A DNA stretch of 64,000 bases from Leptolyngbya sp. CCY15150 (GTDB lineage: Bacteria > Cyanobacteriota > Cyanobacteriia > RECH01): assembly GCF_016888135.1 (NCBI RefSeq), contig NZ_JACSWB010000164.1:62001-126000 (forward strand), read 5' to 3'. Shown here in pieces: positions 42,740 through 52,296 of this stretch; the first letter of the stretch is position 1, and the number at the start of each line of letters is the position of its first letter. The notes beneath the pieces were generated by a model, which ran no database searches, was not told where the DNA came from, and worked only from the letters and a program-made list of their open reading frames with translations. The position numbers were made by a program, and so were the translations under genes.

Positions 42740-43696
42740 TTGATGAAGCAATTAATGCTTGCAGAACGCATTTGTTTAATTGGGCATTTGGTGTCCATGG
42801 CCTTCGGCTTAGCCGGTTTGTTGCTGGTGATGCCCCATCCAGAATTTCTCAGCCATGTGCCCGCTGGTCAAACCATGTTCCGCTGGAGCATGGCTGGGGG
42901 TGGCGTGGTTTACATTGTCTTAGGAGCGATCGCCGTCGCGCTCTATGCCTACCGTACCCTAGGGCTACGGAACTGGCTCACCTTTATGCTTCCAGCGGTG
43001 TTCCTCTCCCTAGGCAGCGAACTGCTGGGTACCAGTACTGGTTTTCCCTTCGGCAACTATAGTTACCTCAGCGGTCTGGGCTACAAAATATCCGGCTTGG
43101 TGCCGTTTACCATTCCCCTGTCTTGGTTTTACCTGGGTCTCGCCTCCTACCTCTTGGCTCGCACCGGCTTAGATTCCGTTGAACGTCTTCAGTCCACCGA
43201 TGTGCTGCGCCCGATGACCTGGTGGCGGCAAATTGCAGCGGTGCTTCTCGGGGCTGTGTTGCTTACCTCTTGGGACTTTGTGCTCGATCCGGCCATGAGC
43301 CAAACCGCTATGCCGTTTTGGTATTGGCATGAGCCCGGTGCCTTTTTTGGGATGCCCTACCAAAACTTTGCTGGCTGGACAGCAACAGGCTGCCTATTCA
43401 TGGGCATTGCTGCCGTCATCTGGTTCCGCCAACCGATTCGTCTAACTGCGGCGCAGCTCAATCTGCCCTTCACGGTCTACGTTGGTAACTTTACCTTTGC
43501 CATGGTGATGAGCTTGGCGGCTGGTTTTTGGCAGCCGGTGCTCTTGGGCATTGTTGTGGGTCTTGGGCCAGCGGCGTTGTGTTGGAACCGGGCTAAGTCC
43601 ATCGAAGCTCAGGGGGCGATCGCTCCTAAGACCAGCATGATGGACGATCCCATCTCTGACTTGCCTTCCACCCCCGTTGGAGTCAGCAGTAAGTGA
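42740..43696 (+). CDS. cruF: Carotenoid 1',2'-hydratase (gamma-carotene 1'-hydroxylase)
   Basis: CruF hydrates the psi end of gamma-carotene-type precursors, the first step toward myxol glycosides. The 318-residue protein has about eight membrane segments. It shows the family motifs GSELLGTSTGFPFGNYSY, SWDFVLDPAMSQ and FWYWHEPGAFFGMPYQNFAGW, with conserved Asp and Glu residues. It overlaps cruG by four bases (GTGA), so the two are translationally coupled. The C-terminal 30 residues are variable. Confidence 0.92.
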   Translation: MMKQLMLAERICLIGHLVSMAFGLAGLLLVMPHPEFLSHVPAGQTMFRWSMAGGGVVYIVLGAIAVALYAYRTLGLRNWLTFMLPAVFLSLGSELLGTSTGFPFGNYSYLSGLGYKISGLVPFTIPLSWFYLGLASYLLARTGLDSVERLQSTDVLRPMTWWRQIAAVLLGAVLLTSWDFVLDPAMSQTAMPFWYWHEPGAFFGMPYQNFAGWTATGCLFMGIAAVIWFRQPIRLTAAQLNLPFTVYVGNFTFAMVMSLAAGFWQPVLLGIVVGLGPAALCWNRAKSIEAQGAIAPKTSMMDDPISDLPSTPVGVSSK

Positions 43697-44931
43697 TCGA
43701 CGTGGGCATATCTCAGGCATCTACATGGATCAATCTCCCTGGATGGATCGCCGTAGCGCTCTTTGTGCTGCTGGCGATTCAGCTTCCTGCGTTGGCCATT
43801 TTGCTCTCGCGCCTGCTGCAGGGCCCCACTCGGCAACCACCCCTACCGCCGCAGCAGGCGAATCTCTCCCAGTTTGGTAAGGTGAGCGTGGTGGTGCCAA
43901 CCCTCAACGAAGCCGAGCGGATTCAGCCCTGCCTGGACGGTCTCAGCCGCCAGAGCTTTGGGGTGCGGGAAATTATCATCGTTGATAGCCGCTCTCAGGA
44001 TGGCACGGTTGATCGGGTGAAAACCATGCAGCAAATCGATCCGCGCTTTCGGGTGATCTACGATGATCCTCTACCTGCAGGCTGGGTGGGTCGCCCTTGG
44101 GCATTACACACCGGCTTCCTCAACAGTTCCGACCAGAGTACCTGGTTTCTGGGGGTGGATGCCGATACCCAACCCCAGCCGGGTCTGGTGGCGGGTCTGG
44201 TGGCGGCGGCAGAAGCCGGTAACTTTGACCTCGTGTCCCTTTCCCCCCAGTTCATCCTCAAACAGCCGGGGGAATTTTGGCTACAGCCGGCTCTGCTGAT
44301 GACGCTGATCTATCGCTTTGGCCCGTCCGGCAGTGCGATCGCTGGCTCTGACCTAGGATCGGAACGGGTGATGGCCAATGGTCAATGCTTCCTCTGTCGG
44401 CGATCGCTGTTGACGATGCTGGACGGCTATAGCAGCGCCCGCAATTCTTTTTGTGACGACGTTACCCTAGCTCGCTATGCTGCCGCCCAGGGTGCCAAGG
44501 TAGGATTTTTGGACGGTGCCAAGCTGCTGAAGGTGCGCATGTATGAAGGCATGGCTGAAACCTGGAAGGAATGGGGGCGATCGCTCGATTTGAAAGATGC
44601 TGCCACGCCGATCCAAACCTGGGGTGATGTCGCGTTCTTGGCGCTGGTGCAGGGATTGCCGCTGATGCTTTTGCCGGTGTTGATGGCCCTAGTGTTCTTA
44701 GGCTATGCAGCTCCAGTTCTGTGGATTTGTTTGGGCATGAATGCATTGCTGGTGACCATGCGGTTTGCGCTGCTGTGGGCGATCGCCTCCTCCTATGATG
44801 CCTCCCAAGGGAAGGGAGCCTGGGCCTTTTGGCTCTCACCGTTTGCCGACCCCTTAGCGGTGGTGCGCATTGCCCTCTCCGCCAGCCGCACCCCCACCCA
44901 ATGGCGCGGCCGTCAGTACGACGCGGTCTAG
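43693..44931 (+). CDS. cruG: Carotenoid 2'-O-glycosyltransferase
   Basis: CruG adds the sugar to the 2'-hydroxyl of myxol-type carotenoids. The 412-residue family 2 glycosyltransferase starts with a GTG inside the cruF stop. After an N-terminal helix (WIAVALFVLLAIQLPALAILL) it shows the GT-A fold: VSVVVPTLNEAERI, IIIVDSRSQDGT, the metal-binding GVDADTQP and, later, NSFCDDVTLARYAAAQG. Two or three C-terminal membrane helices follow. The pairing with cruF supports the assignment. The sugar donor cannot be read from sequence. Confidence 0.92.
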   Translation: MIDVGISQASTWINLPGWIAVALFVLLAIQLPALAILLSRLLQGPTRQPPLPPQQANLSQFGKVSVVVPTLNEAERIQPCLDGLSRQSFGVREIIIVDSRSQDGTVDRVKTMQQIDPRFRVIYDDPLPAGWVGRPWALHTGFLNSSDQSTWFLGVDADTQPQPGLVAGLVAAAEAGNFDLVSLSPQFILKQPGEFWLQPALLMTLIYRFGPSGSAIAGSDLGSERVMANGQCFLCRRSLLTMLDGYSSARNSFCDDVTLARYAAAQGAKVGFLDGAKLLKVRMYEGMAETWKEWGRSLDLKDAATPIQTWGDVAFLALVQGLPLMLLPVLMALVFLGYAAPVLWICLGMNALLVTMRFALLWAIASSYDASQGKGAWAFWLSPFADPLAVVRIALSASRTPTQWRGRQYDAV

Positions 44932-45214
44932 TACTCTGAGGCAGAAAATCTGGTGTGTTCTGGAACCCCTTTTCGTTTTTCTGTCTTCGTTCTTCTGTTT
45001 TGCGGTACTAGGCTATGCCGCTCGGTCGCGAATCGGCTACGAAGGGGCTAGGGCTGACCGTCGGCAACTAGGGACAGAATGTTGCAGGAATGTTGCAGAA
45101 GCGTTTTTTGCGCAGCAGCCTACGGTACTGTAATAAACAGTGCAATTTTTCAATTGCCAGCCATGGTTCACGACACTTAACCGTTATAGATACGTCTTTA
45201 CATCTGGGTTTCAC

Positions 45215-46177
45215 ATGATTGCAAGTCCTCCCCGCACAGTTCGCATTGGTTCCCGCAAAAGCCAGCTTGCTCTGGTTCAGACCCATTGGGTGCGTGATCA
45301 GCTTCAACATCACTATCCCGATCGCCACTTTGATATCTCTACGATGAGCACCCAGGGCGACAAGATTCTAGACGTAGCCCTAGCCAAAATTGGCGATAAG
45401 GGGCTGTTCACCAAAGAGCTAGAAGTGGGGATGCTCAATGGGGATATTGATTTTGCTGTCCATTCCCTCAAGGACTTGCCCACCAACCTGCCGGGCGGTT
45501 TGATTCTCGGCTGTGTCACTGAGCGAGAAAACCCGGCGGATGCTTTGGTGGTGCATGAAAGCCACAACGATAAGCAACTTGATACCCTGCCCGAAGGGGC
45601 GGTGGTGGGTACGTCATCGCTACGACGCTTGGCCCAGTTGCGCTATCACTATCCGCACTTGGTTTTCAAAGATATTCGCGGCAATCTCAACACCCGTCTG
45701 CAAAAGCTGGATGACGGTGGCTATGATGCCATCATCCTAGCGGTGGCTGGCCTCGAACGCCTTGGCATGGGCGATCGCGTTCATCAGATCATCCCGGCGG
45801 AGATTTCCCTCCATGCGGTGGGTCAAGGAGCCTTGGGAATTGAATGCCGCAGCAGTGACCCAGATATTTTGGCGCTGCTGACGGCGATCGAACATCGTCC
45901 TACGGCGCTGCGCTGCTATGCCGAGCGGGCATTCCTGCGGGAGCTGGAAGGCGGCTGTCAGGTGCCCATTGGCGTGAATACTGCCTTCGATGGCGATACC
46001 CTCACTTTGACGGGCTTGGTGGCTAGCTTGGATGGTAAACGGCTGGTGAAAGATACCCTGTCTGCACCTTCAGCGGAGGCCGAATCTCTGGGCGTTCAGC
46101 TTGCTCAGAGCCTGAGAAATCAAGGTGCTCAGGAAATCCTGGATGAGATCTTGGCGGAGATTCAGCGAGACGGTTAA
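45215..46177 (+). CDS. hemC: Porphobilinogen deaminase (hydroxymethylbilane synthase)
   Basis: HemC polymerises four porphobilinogens to hydroxymethylbilane in the haem, chlorophyll and bilin pathway. From the ATG at 45215 ([20 protein letters not shown]) the protein has 320 residues. Family motifs are [23 protein letters not shown] and [10 protein letters not shown]. The cofactor-binding Cys is in [12 protein letters not shown]. An upstream ATG at 45140 would add an unconserved 25 residues. It converges on the MscS gene across a hairpin. Confidence 0.96.
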   Translation: MIASPPRTVRIGSRKSQLALVQTHWVRDQLQHHYPDRHFDISTMSTQGDKILDVALAKIGDKGLFTKELEVGMLNGDIDFAVHSLKDLPTNLPGGLILGCVTERENPADALVVHESHNDKQLDTLPEGAVVGTSSLRRLAQLRYHYPHLVFKDIRGNLNTRLQKLDDGGYDAIILAVAGLERLGMGDRVHQIIPAEISLHAVGQGALGIECRSSDPDILALLTAIEHRPTALRCYAERAFLRELEGGCQVPIGVNTAFDGDTLTLTGLVASLDGKRLVKDTLSAPSAEAESLGVQLAQSLRNQGAQEILDEILAEIQRDG

Positions 46178-46196
46178 GCAACGATGGGGGCGATCG

Positions 46197-46233
46197 CTTG
46201 AGGGGTGGGTCATGCCTTGATCCACTCCTCAAG
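46197..46233. terminator. Hairpin between convergent hemC and mscS-type genes
   Basis: CTTGAGGGGTGGGTCA pairs with TGATCCACTCCTCAAG through 16 pairs, two of them G-U, around TGCCT. It fills the gap between the two stop codons and lacks a long T run. Confidence 0.6.
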
Positions 46234-46234
46234 G

Positions 46235-47941
46235 TTAGGTTAGGGAGTCGCCAGAGCGATCGCTCTCCGAATGATGGGCATGACCATTGGACGATGTTGT
46301 CGTCATCAGTTGCTGAATCCACTGCTCCATCTGGGGTGTGAGGGTAATCGGCAGTTGCCCAGAGCGAACATGTAGATCTCGCTGTGGGAAAGGAATTTCC
46401 ACCTGATGCTCTCGCAGCAGGGCTTCAATGGCGAAATAGAGATCGCTTTTGAGGCGAATTTGTTGACTCGGTTCTGCTGTCCATACCATCACCTCAAAGT
46501 CTAAGGAACTATCGCCAAACCCCTTGAAAAATACCTGGGGTGGCGGTGTGCTGAGTACAACTGGGTGACTGCGGGCTGCCTGGAGGAAGACGTCTCTGAC
46601 GACCTCAATATCAGATCCGTAGGCAATCCCAACGGGGACGCGAATCCGTGAGACGGGGTTGCCCAAACTCCAGTTAATCACCTCATTTTCGAGGAACCGA
46701 GAGTTCGGCACAATAATAGAAACCTGGTCGAGGGTGCGAATTAGGGTGCTGCGGGCCCCAATATGCTCGACGGTACCTTGAAATTCACCCACTTCCACAA
46801 AGTCACCGACTTGGATAGGACGTTCAAACACCAGCACGAGTCCACTACCAAAGTTTTTGGCAATATCCTGCAGACCAAAGCCAATCCCAATCCCCAGGGA
46901 ACCGGCCAGGATGGCTAGGGAACTGATGTCAATCCCCCAAATTTGCATCAGGGCAAGGCTGCCAAAAAAGACTAGGCTGTAGCGCACAATAATCGCGATC
47001 GTGGCTTGGGCTCCGCGATTGACCCCGGTGACCGCCAACACCTTTGCCCGAAAAAGATCGGTGACGATTTTAGACAGAATAAACAGCACGACCACCGACG
47101 TTAACAGCAGCAGCATGTCGGAGATCGAGTAGTCGTTGCGTCCTAGGTCAATTGCCGGGGAGGTAAATACCGACAGGAGGCTCTGACTGACGACATAGCC
47201 CCACTGTCTGCTCCAAGGAAATAACCGAGTGATGCTGAGCAGGCTGGCAGTCCATAGCCCCAGTCGCGCCATCAGGGGCGGTAGACTCAACAGGGCATCT
47301 AAGAGGCGGTTGGGCGGTGGGTCACCGATATCGGTTGGCTGATCATCAGTTGTGTCATCGTCTTCACCGTTCGGGTCGGACACAAACTGAGACATTAGGA
47401 CTGGCTGGACGTAGTGACGCCAGCAGTGCTGCAGACCCCATTGAATGAGGGCTGTGATCACCAGGATGATGCCGGATAATAGGGCTGCCCAGCGCAAATA
47501 GGAGAGCGATCGCTCTGTGCGCGCTTGTTCTAAAGCCGCTTCCAATGTTGCTTGCCAATCTAGGGCCTGATTATAGGCTGTACTTCCGGGCGGCACATCG
47601 GCCTCAGTTACCGTAATCAGATGTTGTTCGTTGAGGGTAATGGTGGGTAGTTTGGTGCGCTCGCCAACCTCAATCTTGGGAGGATTTTCCAACTCGATCG
47701 CCATTTCTAGCTTTTCATTGACCGTCTGAGCACGCTCCTCGGCCCCAAACGTTCCTGAAGAATTAACTTGAAACAGAATTTGGCCATCTAGGACAACCGG
47801 CTTGGATTCGGGCGGTGGATCGAGTTGGGCGATCGCCCCAGAGTTAATTCCAAGCATCAGACTCACCCCTAGGCTCACCAAACCCAACATGAAGTACCTG
47901 GACATCCAGCGGATGCTCCAAGGGAAGGCATGACGATTCAT
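46235..47941 (-). CDS. Mechanosensitive ion channel of the MscS family
   Basis: From the ATG at 47941 (MNRHAFPWSIRWMSRYFMLGL) this gives 568 residues. A signal sequence leads to a periplasmic domain (about 40-140). Several transmembrane helices and the MscS core follow. The pore helix LAILAGSLGIGIGFGLQDIAKNFGSGLVLVFERPIQVGDFVEVG is intact, as are the downstream beta domain (GTVEHIGARSTLIRTLDQVSIIVPNSRFLENEVINWS) and the C-terminal cage (IPFPQRDLHV). It protects against osmotic downshock. A longer start at 48061 is possible but has no family support. Confidence 0.93.
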   Translation of the reverse strand: MNRHAFPWSIRWMSRYFMLGLVSLGVSLMLGINSGAIAQLDPPPESKPVVLDGQILFQVNSSGTFGAEERAQTVNEKLEMAIELENPPKIEVGERTKLPTITLNEQHLITVTEADVPPGSTAYNQALDWQATLEAALEQARTERSLSYLRWAALLSGIILVITALIQWGLQHCWRHYVQPVLMSQFVSDPNGEDDDTTDDQPTDIGDPPPNRLLDALLSLPPLMARLGLWTASLLSITRLFPWSRQWGYVVSQSLLSVFTSPAIDLGRNDYSISDMLLLLTSVVVLFILSKIVTDLFRAKVLAVTGVNRGAQATIAIIVRYSLVFFGSLALMQIWGIDISSLAILAGSLGIGIGFGLQDIAKNFGSGLVLVFERPIQVGDFVEVGEFQGTVEHIGARSTLIRTLDQVSIIVPNSRFLENEVINWSLGNPVSRIRVPVGIAYGSDIEVVRDVFLQAARSHPVVLSTPPPQVFFKGFGDSSLDFEVMVWTAEPSQQIRLKSDLYFAIEALLREHQVEIPFPQRDLHVRSGQLPITLTPQMEQWIQQLMTTTSSNGHAHHSESDRSGDSLT

Positions 47942-48133
47942 AAACGTTCCTAGTAGGGGCTGAAGCAACACGGCGTTATCTCTCCTCACGGGGATGACCC
48001 CGGTACCCGGAGGATAGCGCAAAATGGGGCGATCGCTCGTTTGGCATTCGTCTGGAGACAAGCGCCCACGGGATAGGACATGGGGCGACGTCTGCAGCCC
48101 AAGCTTATACCGGAGATTGACGTGGGAAGACTA

Positions 48134-49432
48134 TCACGAGCAGTCTACAGTCCTTTTCAGGCCCGGCTGGGCCAAATCCGGCAATCGCCCGCTCAATCCA
48201 GTCATCAGGCGCAGGGAAAGATGGCGCACGAGCCAGATCCGGTTCATGCCCCATAATCCTAGCCGCCGCAGCCGCCGCAGCCACCACCAATTGTTGGAAA
48301 AGAGGCGATCGAGCACATCGGTAAACATCAGAATCGCCAGGGTTTCGAGCCGCCGCCAGCGTTCATACCGCCGCAGGATCCTCAGCGAGCCAATATCTTG
48401 CCCCCGCTGCTGGGCCTGGGTGAGCACTTGGGCTAGGGCCGCTGCATCGCGAATGCCTAGGTTCATGCCCTGGCCGCCTACGGGATGGCAGCAGTGGGCA
48501 GCATCCCCCACCAGGGCGAGGCGAGACTGCACGTAGCGATCGCTATACATGAGCTGCACGGGAAACAGTTGGCGATCGCTCACCATGGCCAGCTCACCCA
48601 GTTGTCCTTGATAGCGCCGCTGGAGTTCAGCGATAAACTCGGCTTCGGGAGCCTCTAGCCAATGCTGGGCCTGGCGATGGGGAGCCGTGAGCACAATCTG
48701 GCAGCGATTGCCGGGCAGGGGTAGGGTGGCAAAGGGGCCGCTGGCCCAAAAATGTTCGCGGGCAATATTTTGATGGGATTGTTCAGGACGCAGCACCACG
48801 GTAATGCAGGACTGCCAATATTTCCAGCCATGGGTTTGAATGCCTGCCTGCTGGCGAATGGGCGATCGCGCTCCGTCGGCGGCAATGACCAGACGACTGG
48901 TGACCTGGCGGACGGTATCGTCAAGGGCCACCGTGAGGGTCGCCTGCTGAGATTCGTAGCGCACCGACTGCACCGTCGCGGGACAGAGCCAGTCTACCGT
49001 TGAACATTGCTCTAGGCGACGGTGTAGCGCCCGCAGCAGCACGCCATGTTCTGCCACATAGCCAAGTTCTGGAGTACCCAAGTCATCGGGCTGCAGGTTT
49101 ACCACCTCGGGATGCAGTTCTTCCGCTAGGCGAATCTGCTGAAACGTGGTGATCTGGGGTAACACCTCATCCCAGATGCCTAGACGCTGAAAAATTCTGC
49201 CGGAGAGCAGGGTAATGGCATAGGCGCGACGGTTGGCAAATCCGGCTTCCTTGGGGCGCGCTTCCATGAGGGCGATGCGGAGCCCCGAGTCTTTCAAGCT
49301 GCAGGCTAGGGTTAGCCCGACAAGACCACCGCCCACAATGGTCACGTCATAGTCTACAGAACGGGAGGCGATCGCCTGAGGTGATTGGGCTGCCTGTGTT
49401 AACACCATGCCTGCATTACGTTGCAACAACAA
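48134..49432 (-). CDS. FAD-dependent hydroxylase of the UbiH/Coq6 family
   Basis: This 432-residue flavoprotein monooxygenase has a dinucleotide-binding VTIVGGGLVGLTLACSL. It also has the DG-type motif VIAADGARSPIR and the second FAD motif LALVGDAAHCCHPVGGQGMNLGIRDA, which includes the GD of the family. In proteobacteria this family hydroxylates ubiquinone precursors; cyanobacteria lack ubiquinone, so a role in another quinone or terpenoid-quinone pathway is an inference. The C-terminal helical part (NNWWWLRRLRRLGLWGMNRI) is membrane-prone. A later ATG at 49408 is an alternative start. Confidence 0.88.
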   Translation of the reverse strand: MLLQRNAGMVLTQAAQSPQAIASRSVDYDVTIVGGGLVGLTLACSLKDSGLRIALMEARPKEAGFANRRAYAITLLSGRIFQRLGIWDEVLPQITTFQQIRLAEELHPEVVNLQPDDLGTPELGYVAEHGVLLRALHRRLEQCSTVDWLCPATVQSVRYESQQATLTVALDDTVRQVTSRLVIAADGARSPIRQQAGIQTHGWKYWQSCITVVLRPEQSHQNIAREHFWASGPFATLPLPGNRCQIVLTAPHRQAQHWLEAPEAEFIAELQRRYQGQLGELAMVSDRQLFPVQLMYSDRYVQSRLALVGDAAHCCHPVGGQGMNLGIRDAAALAQVLTQAQQRGQDIGSLRILRRYERWRRLETLAILMFTDVLDRLFSNNWWWLRRLRRLGLWGMNRIWLVRHLSLRLMTGLSGRLPDLAQPGLKRTVDCS

Positions 49433-49580
49433 TTTGCAGCTAGAGCCTTGGATCTAGGCGTCGATTAAGGGGCATCAGGGGTGATGCTAGCTTGACGCTA
49501 CGCCACGGAACCATTGCTATATCTCTAGCTCCATCTATCTATTGTGACGCGATCGCTCTCTCCCATCAAGCAGAGACCTA

Positions 49581-50345
49581 TCAACCCATACTCAGGGCCA
49601 TCAAATCCTCGGCCATATCAAAATTGGCCGTCACGGTTTGCACGTCATCCAAGTCTTCCAGGGCATCCATCAGCTTCAGGAGCGATCGCGCCTGATCCGG
49701 ATCCGCTACCTCTAGGGTATTTTCGGGAATCCAGCGCAGTTCTGCATCGCTGATGTCATAGCCCCGCTCTTGTAACGCTTGGTTTAGGGTCTCCAGACCG
49801 GCTGCATCGGTCAACACCTCTGCCCCCGGCGTTTCGTCCACCTCCATGAGTTCATAGGACTCGGCCCCACCCTCTAACGACGCCTCCAACAGAGCATCTT
49901 CATCGGTGATGTTGCGTAACGACACCACGCCCTTCTGGGCAAACATCCAGCTCACACAGCCCGTTTCCCCCAGGTTGCCGCCATTTTTGCTGAACGCCGA
50001 TCGCAGATCCGCCGCTGTGCGGTTGCGGTTGTCGGTCAGCGCCTCAATCAGCACCGCAACGCCGCCTGGCCCATAGCCTTCGTAGCGAATGTCTTCCAGC
50101 TCGTTGGCCGAGCCTAGGGTGCCAGCTCCCTTAGCGATCGCCCGTTCAATATTGTCATTGGGAATGCCCGCCGCCTTGGCCTTTTCAATCGCGGTGCGTA
50201 GTTGAAAATTGCCCTCCGGATCGGGGATGCCGTTGCGGGCTGCCACAATAATGGCTCGGGATATTCGGGCAAAGGTCTTGCCCTTGACTGCATCCACCCG
50301 TGCTTTTTGGCGCTTGATATTCGCCCACTTACTATGTCCTGCCAT
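49581..50345 (-). CDS. YebC/PmpR family protein
   Basis: The 254-residue protein starts [23 protein letters not shown], the standard N-terminus of the family, so I place the start at 50345 and not at the longer 50399. The rest ([13 protein letters not shown]-like [51 protein letters not shown]) is typical. Members act as DNA-binding regulators or, as found for TACO1-like proteins, help translation through polyproline stretches. The window contains many Pro-rich proteins, but this link is only suggestive. Confidence 0.93.
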   Translation of the reverse strand: MAGHSKWANIKRQKARVDAVKGKTFARISRAIIVAARNGIPDPEGNFQLRTAIEKAKAAGIPNDNIERAIAKGAGTLGSANELEDIRYEGYGPGGVAVLIEALTDNRNRTAADLRSAFSKNGGNLGETGCVSWMFAQKGVVSLRNITDEDALLEASLEGGAESYELMEVDETPGAEVLTDAAGLETLNQALQERGYDISDAELRWIPENTLEVADPDQARSLLKLMDALEDLDDVQTVTANFDMAEDLMALSMG

Positions 50346-50752
50346 CGGTTCTTCTATGATTCGATTGTGACCATGCAACCAGGCGCACAACCTGTCCACT
50401 CCTCAGCATAGCGAAAGACGTTTCCCGGTAACCCGCGAATGTAACCGGCGATCGCCCCTAGATTCCAACGGCGTGGAACTTTAGCTTCCGGACAAAGTCA
50501 AAGGTAATGAGACTGCGGTGGCGGCTGATCTCTATCGATACGGAGTTTGTCTCTAGGAACCCGACACGATGGTGATCTAGAGCAAAGCCACGATGAGCCT
50601 TGCCCTCCATTCTCGTGAAGCCTACTCGTGAAGCCTAAAGGATATCGACCCTGACTTTGGCGAAAGCGATCAAGTTTGAACGCCCCTAGCAGATGAAAGC
50701 CAACGGTGGTTTGCAGTGTATCTATGTTCTTGCATTTAATCGGAGACTCATT
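50346..50752. other. Divergent intergenic region upstream of the secreted protein gene
   Basis: These 407 bp lie between the YebC gene and the exported-protein gene. A frame open from 50693 runs into the latter but lacks a ribosome-binding site, whereas GGAG precedes 50753. CGTGAAGCCTA is repeated at 50613-50634. No other element is evident. Confidence 0.4.
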
Positions 50753-51421
50753 ATGTTGTCAAAACAGTTCAGATCTAAAACAGCGGCACTGATAGCTTTG
50801 GGCATGGCATCCGCAGCGATCGCCCCCTTCTCCATGGCTCAGCGGGTCTTGGCATCGGAAGCGCATGTGCAGCCGTTCCAAACCGCTCAGTTGTTTGGGC
50901 AACCCGCTGCCGTGGTGGTGCCTGCCGGTACGATTATTCCCGTGGCTTATACCGAAGCAGAGCGGATTGTCATCGCCCCGGATGAAACCTATCCTGTAAC
51001 CTTGGTGACCACGGTGGATGTGTTCTCCTCGGCTGGCACCTTGGTGATTCCTGCCGGTAGCCAGATTGAAGGTGAGCTATTGCCGGTTGAAGAAGGTACC
51101 CAGTTTGTCGCTAGTGAAGTGGTGTTTGCCAACGGCACTCGCCGCGATATCGTGGCATCCTCGGATCCAATTACCGAAACCGAAATCATCTCAGAGCGCA
51201 GCGACCCAGATATTCTACGGGGAGCCGCCATTGGTGCTGCTGCTGCCGGTGTCATTTCTGAGGTCTTTGGTTCTATTGACTTCCTAGAAGTGCTAGGTGG
51301 GGCTGGCTTGGGCGCACTAGCCGCTATTTTAATCGGCGGTAGCGATCGCGAAGTAGAAGTAGTGGTGATTGAACCTGAGGAAGACCTTGACGTGGTGCTG
51401 GATGCAGATTTCGCTCTGTAG
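50753..51421 (+). CDS. Conserved exported protein of unknown function
   Basis: A 222-residue protein begins MLSKQFRSKTAALIALGMASAAIAPFSMAQ, a clear signal peptide, with GGAG 7 bp before the ATG. The mature part is beta-rich (VVVPAGTIIPVAYTEAERIVIAPDETYPVTLVTTVDVFSSAGTLVIPAGSQIEGELLPVEEGTQFVASEVVF). This PAGSQIxGxL pattern also occurs in TraB/VirB10-like and other envelope domains. A Gly/Ala-rich helix pair (about 165-200) and an acidic tail follow. Localisation in the periplasm or at the outer membrane is likely; the role is unknown. Confidence 0.82.
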   Translation: MLSKQFRSKTAALIALGMASAAIAPFSMAQRVLASEAHVQPFQTAQLFGQPAAVVVPAGTIIPVAYTEAERIVIAPDETYPVTLVTTVDVFSSAGTLVIPAGSQIEGELLPVEEGTQFVASEVVFANGTRRDIVASSDPITETEIISERSDPDILRGAAIGAAAAGVISEVFGSIDFLEVLGGAGLGALAAILIGGSDREVEVVVIEPEEDLDVVLDADFAL

Positions 51422-51473
51422 TCTCCCAGTCTCCCAGGCTCACGATTGATCTATCGGTAACTAAGAGGTAGCT

Positions 51474-51505
51474 AGAAAGGGGCGAACATTGTTCGCCCCT
51501 TTTCT
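51474..51505. terminator. Bidirectional intrinsic terminator between the exported-protein gene and bioD
   Basis: AGAAAGGGGCGAA pairs with TTCGCCCCTTTTCT around CATTG. T and A runs flank the GC core, so it works in both directions. It lies 52 bp and 10 bp from the two stop codons. Confidence 0.85.
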
Positions 51506-51515
51506 ATGGGAATTC

Positions 51516-52208
51516 TTATGCCCCGAGAGGTAGGGGCATGGATCCAAAGACTTTTTCAAGTTCAAGGCCTGCTGCTGCCTGTAGGAGAGCGGAGCGATCG
51601 CTGGGATCGGGCAGATAGGGTAAGCAGCCTAGAACTGGCATTTGGGTGAGCGATCGCAGCCAGGTTGGTGAGAGCCAGTCGTCTAGATGGTCGGCAGAAT
51701 CTGGCTGGCAACAGTTGAGCACCAGGCCTTTAAGATGCACCTTTGCCTGCCGGGCTAGGGCCACATGGGCCACCGCTTGGGCGATCGCACCGGGACGCAC
51801 CGGCACTACTAAAATGGTCGGCAAGCGCCAGTCCCAAGCTAAATCTGCCAGGGTGGTATCTGGAGCGATCGGATAGCCCAAGCTACCCATGGCTTCCAGC
51901 AAAACCCAGGTATGGGTCTGCATCAGGGTTTGTAATTCTTGCCAGATAGCCGTTAATTCAGCGTTCATCGAGCCAGCGGATCGATGGGGCTCCCAGCGGC
52001 AGGGGGTGATACTGTCGAGCGACTGGTGAGGGACGAGGTCTTGGTAGAGAAGGCGATCGCGATCGTCTTGATCGATCGGTTTCATAATCGCGATGGACTG
52101 GGCAGCGCGATAGGTTTGCCAATAAATCGCCAGCGATCGCAGCAGGAGGGTTTTGCCAACCCCTGCCTCTGTTCCTGCAATGAACGTTGTTTTTGCCGTA
52201 CTGCTCAC
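51516..52208 (-). CDS. bioD: Dethiobiotin synthetase
   Basis: BioD closes the ureido ring of dethiobiotin using ATP and CO2. The 230-residue protein has the P-loop FIAGTEAGVGKTLL at 9-22 and the substrate Lys region IMKPIDQD. LLEAMGSLGYPI stands where many BioD proteins have EGAGG; a similar variant is common among cyanobacterial homologues as far as I recall. LKGLVLNCC and LPYLPDP fit the nucleotide-specificity part. It is 88 bp downstream of the kinase gene on the same strand, probably by chance. Confidence 0.85.
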   Translation of the reverse strand: MSSTAKTTFIAGTEAGVGKTLLLRSLAIYWQTYRAAQSIAIMKPIDQDDRDRLLYQDLVPHQSLDSITPCRWEPHRSAGSMNAELTAIWQELQTLMQTHTWVLLEAMGSLGYPIAPDTTLADLAWDWRLPTILVVPVRPGAIAQAVAHVALARQAKVHLKGLVLNCCQPDSADHLDDWLSPTWLRSLTQMPVLGCLPYLPDPSDRSALLQAAAGLELEKVFGSMPLPLGA

Positions 52209-52296
52209 GACTTGCTCCTCACTTGTCCTGATAGATCATGCACCTTTGGATCATGCACATGTCAACCCTGTGGCTATAGCGTTAGCCATAGCGTGA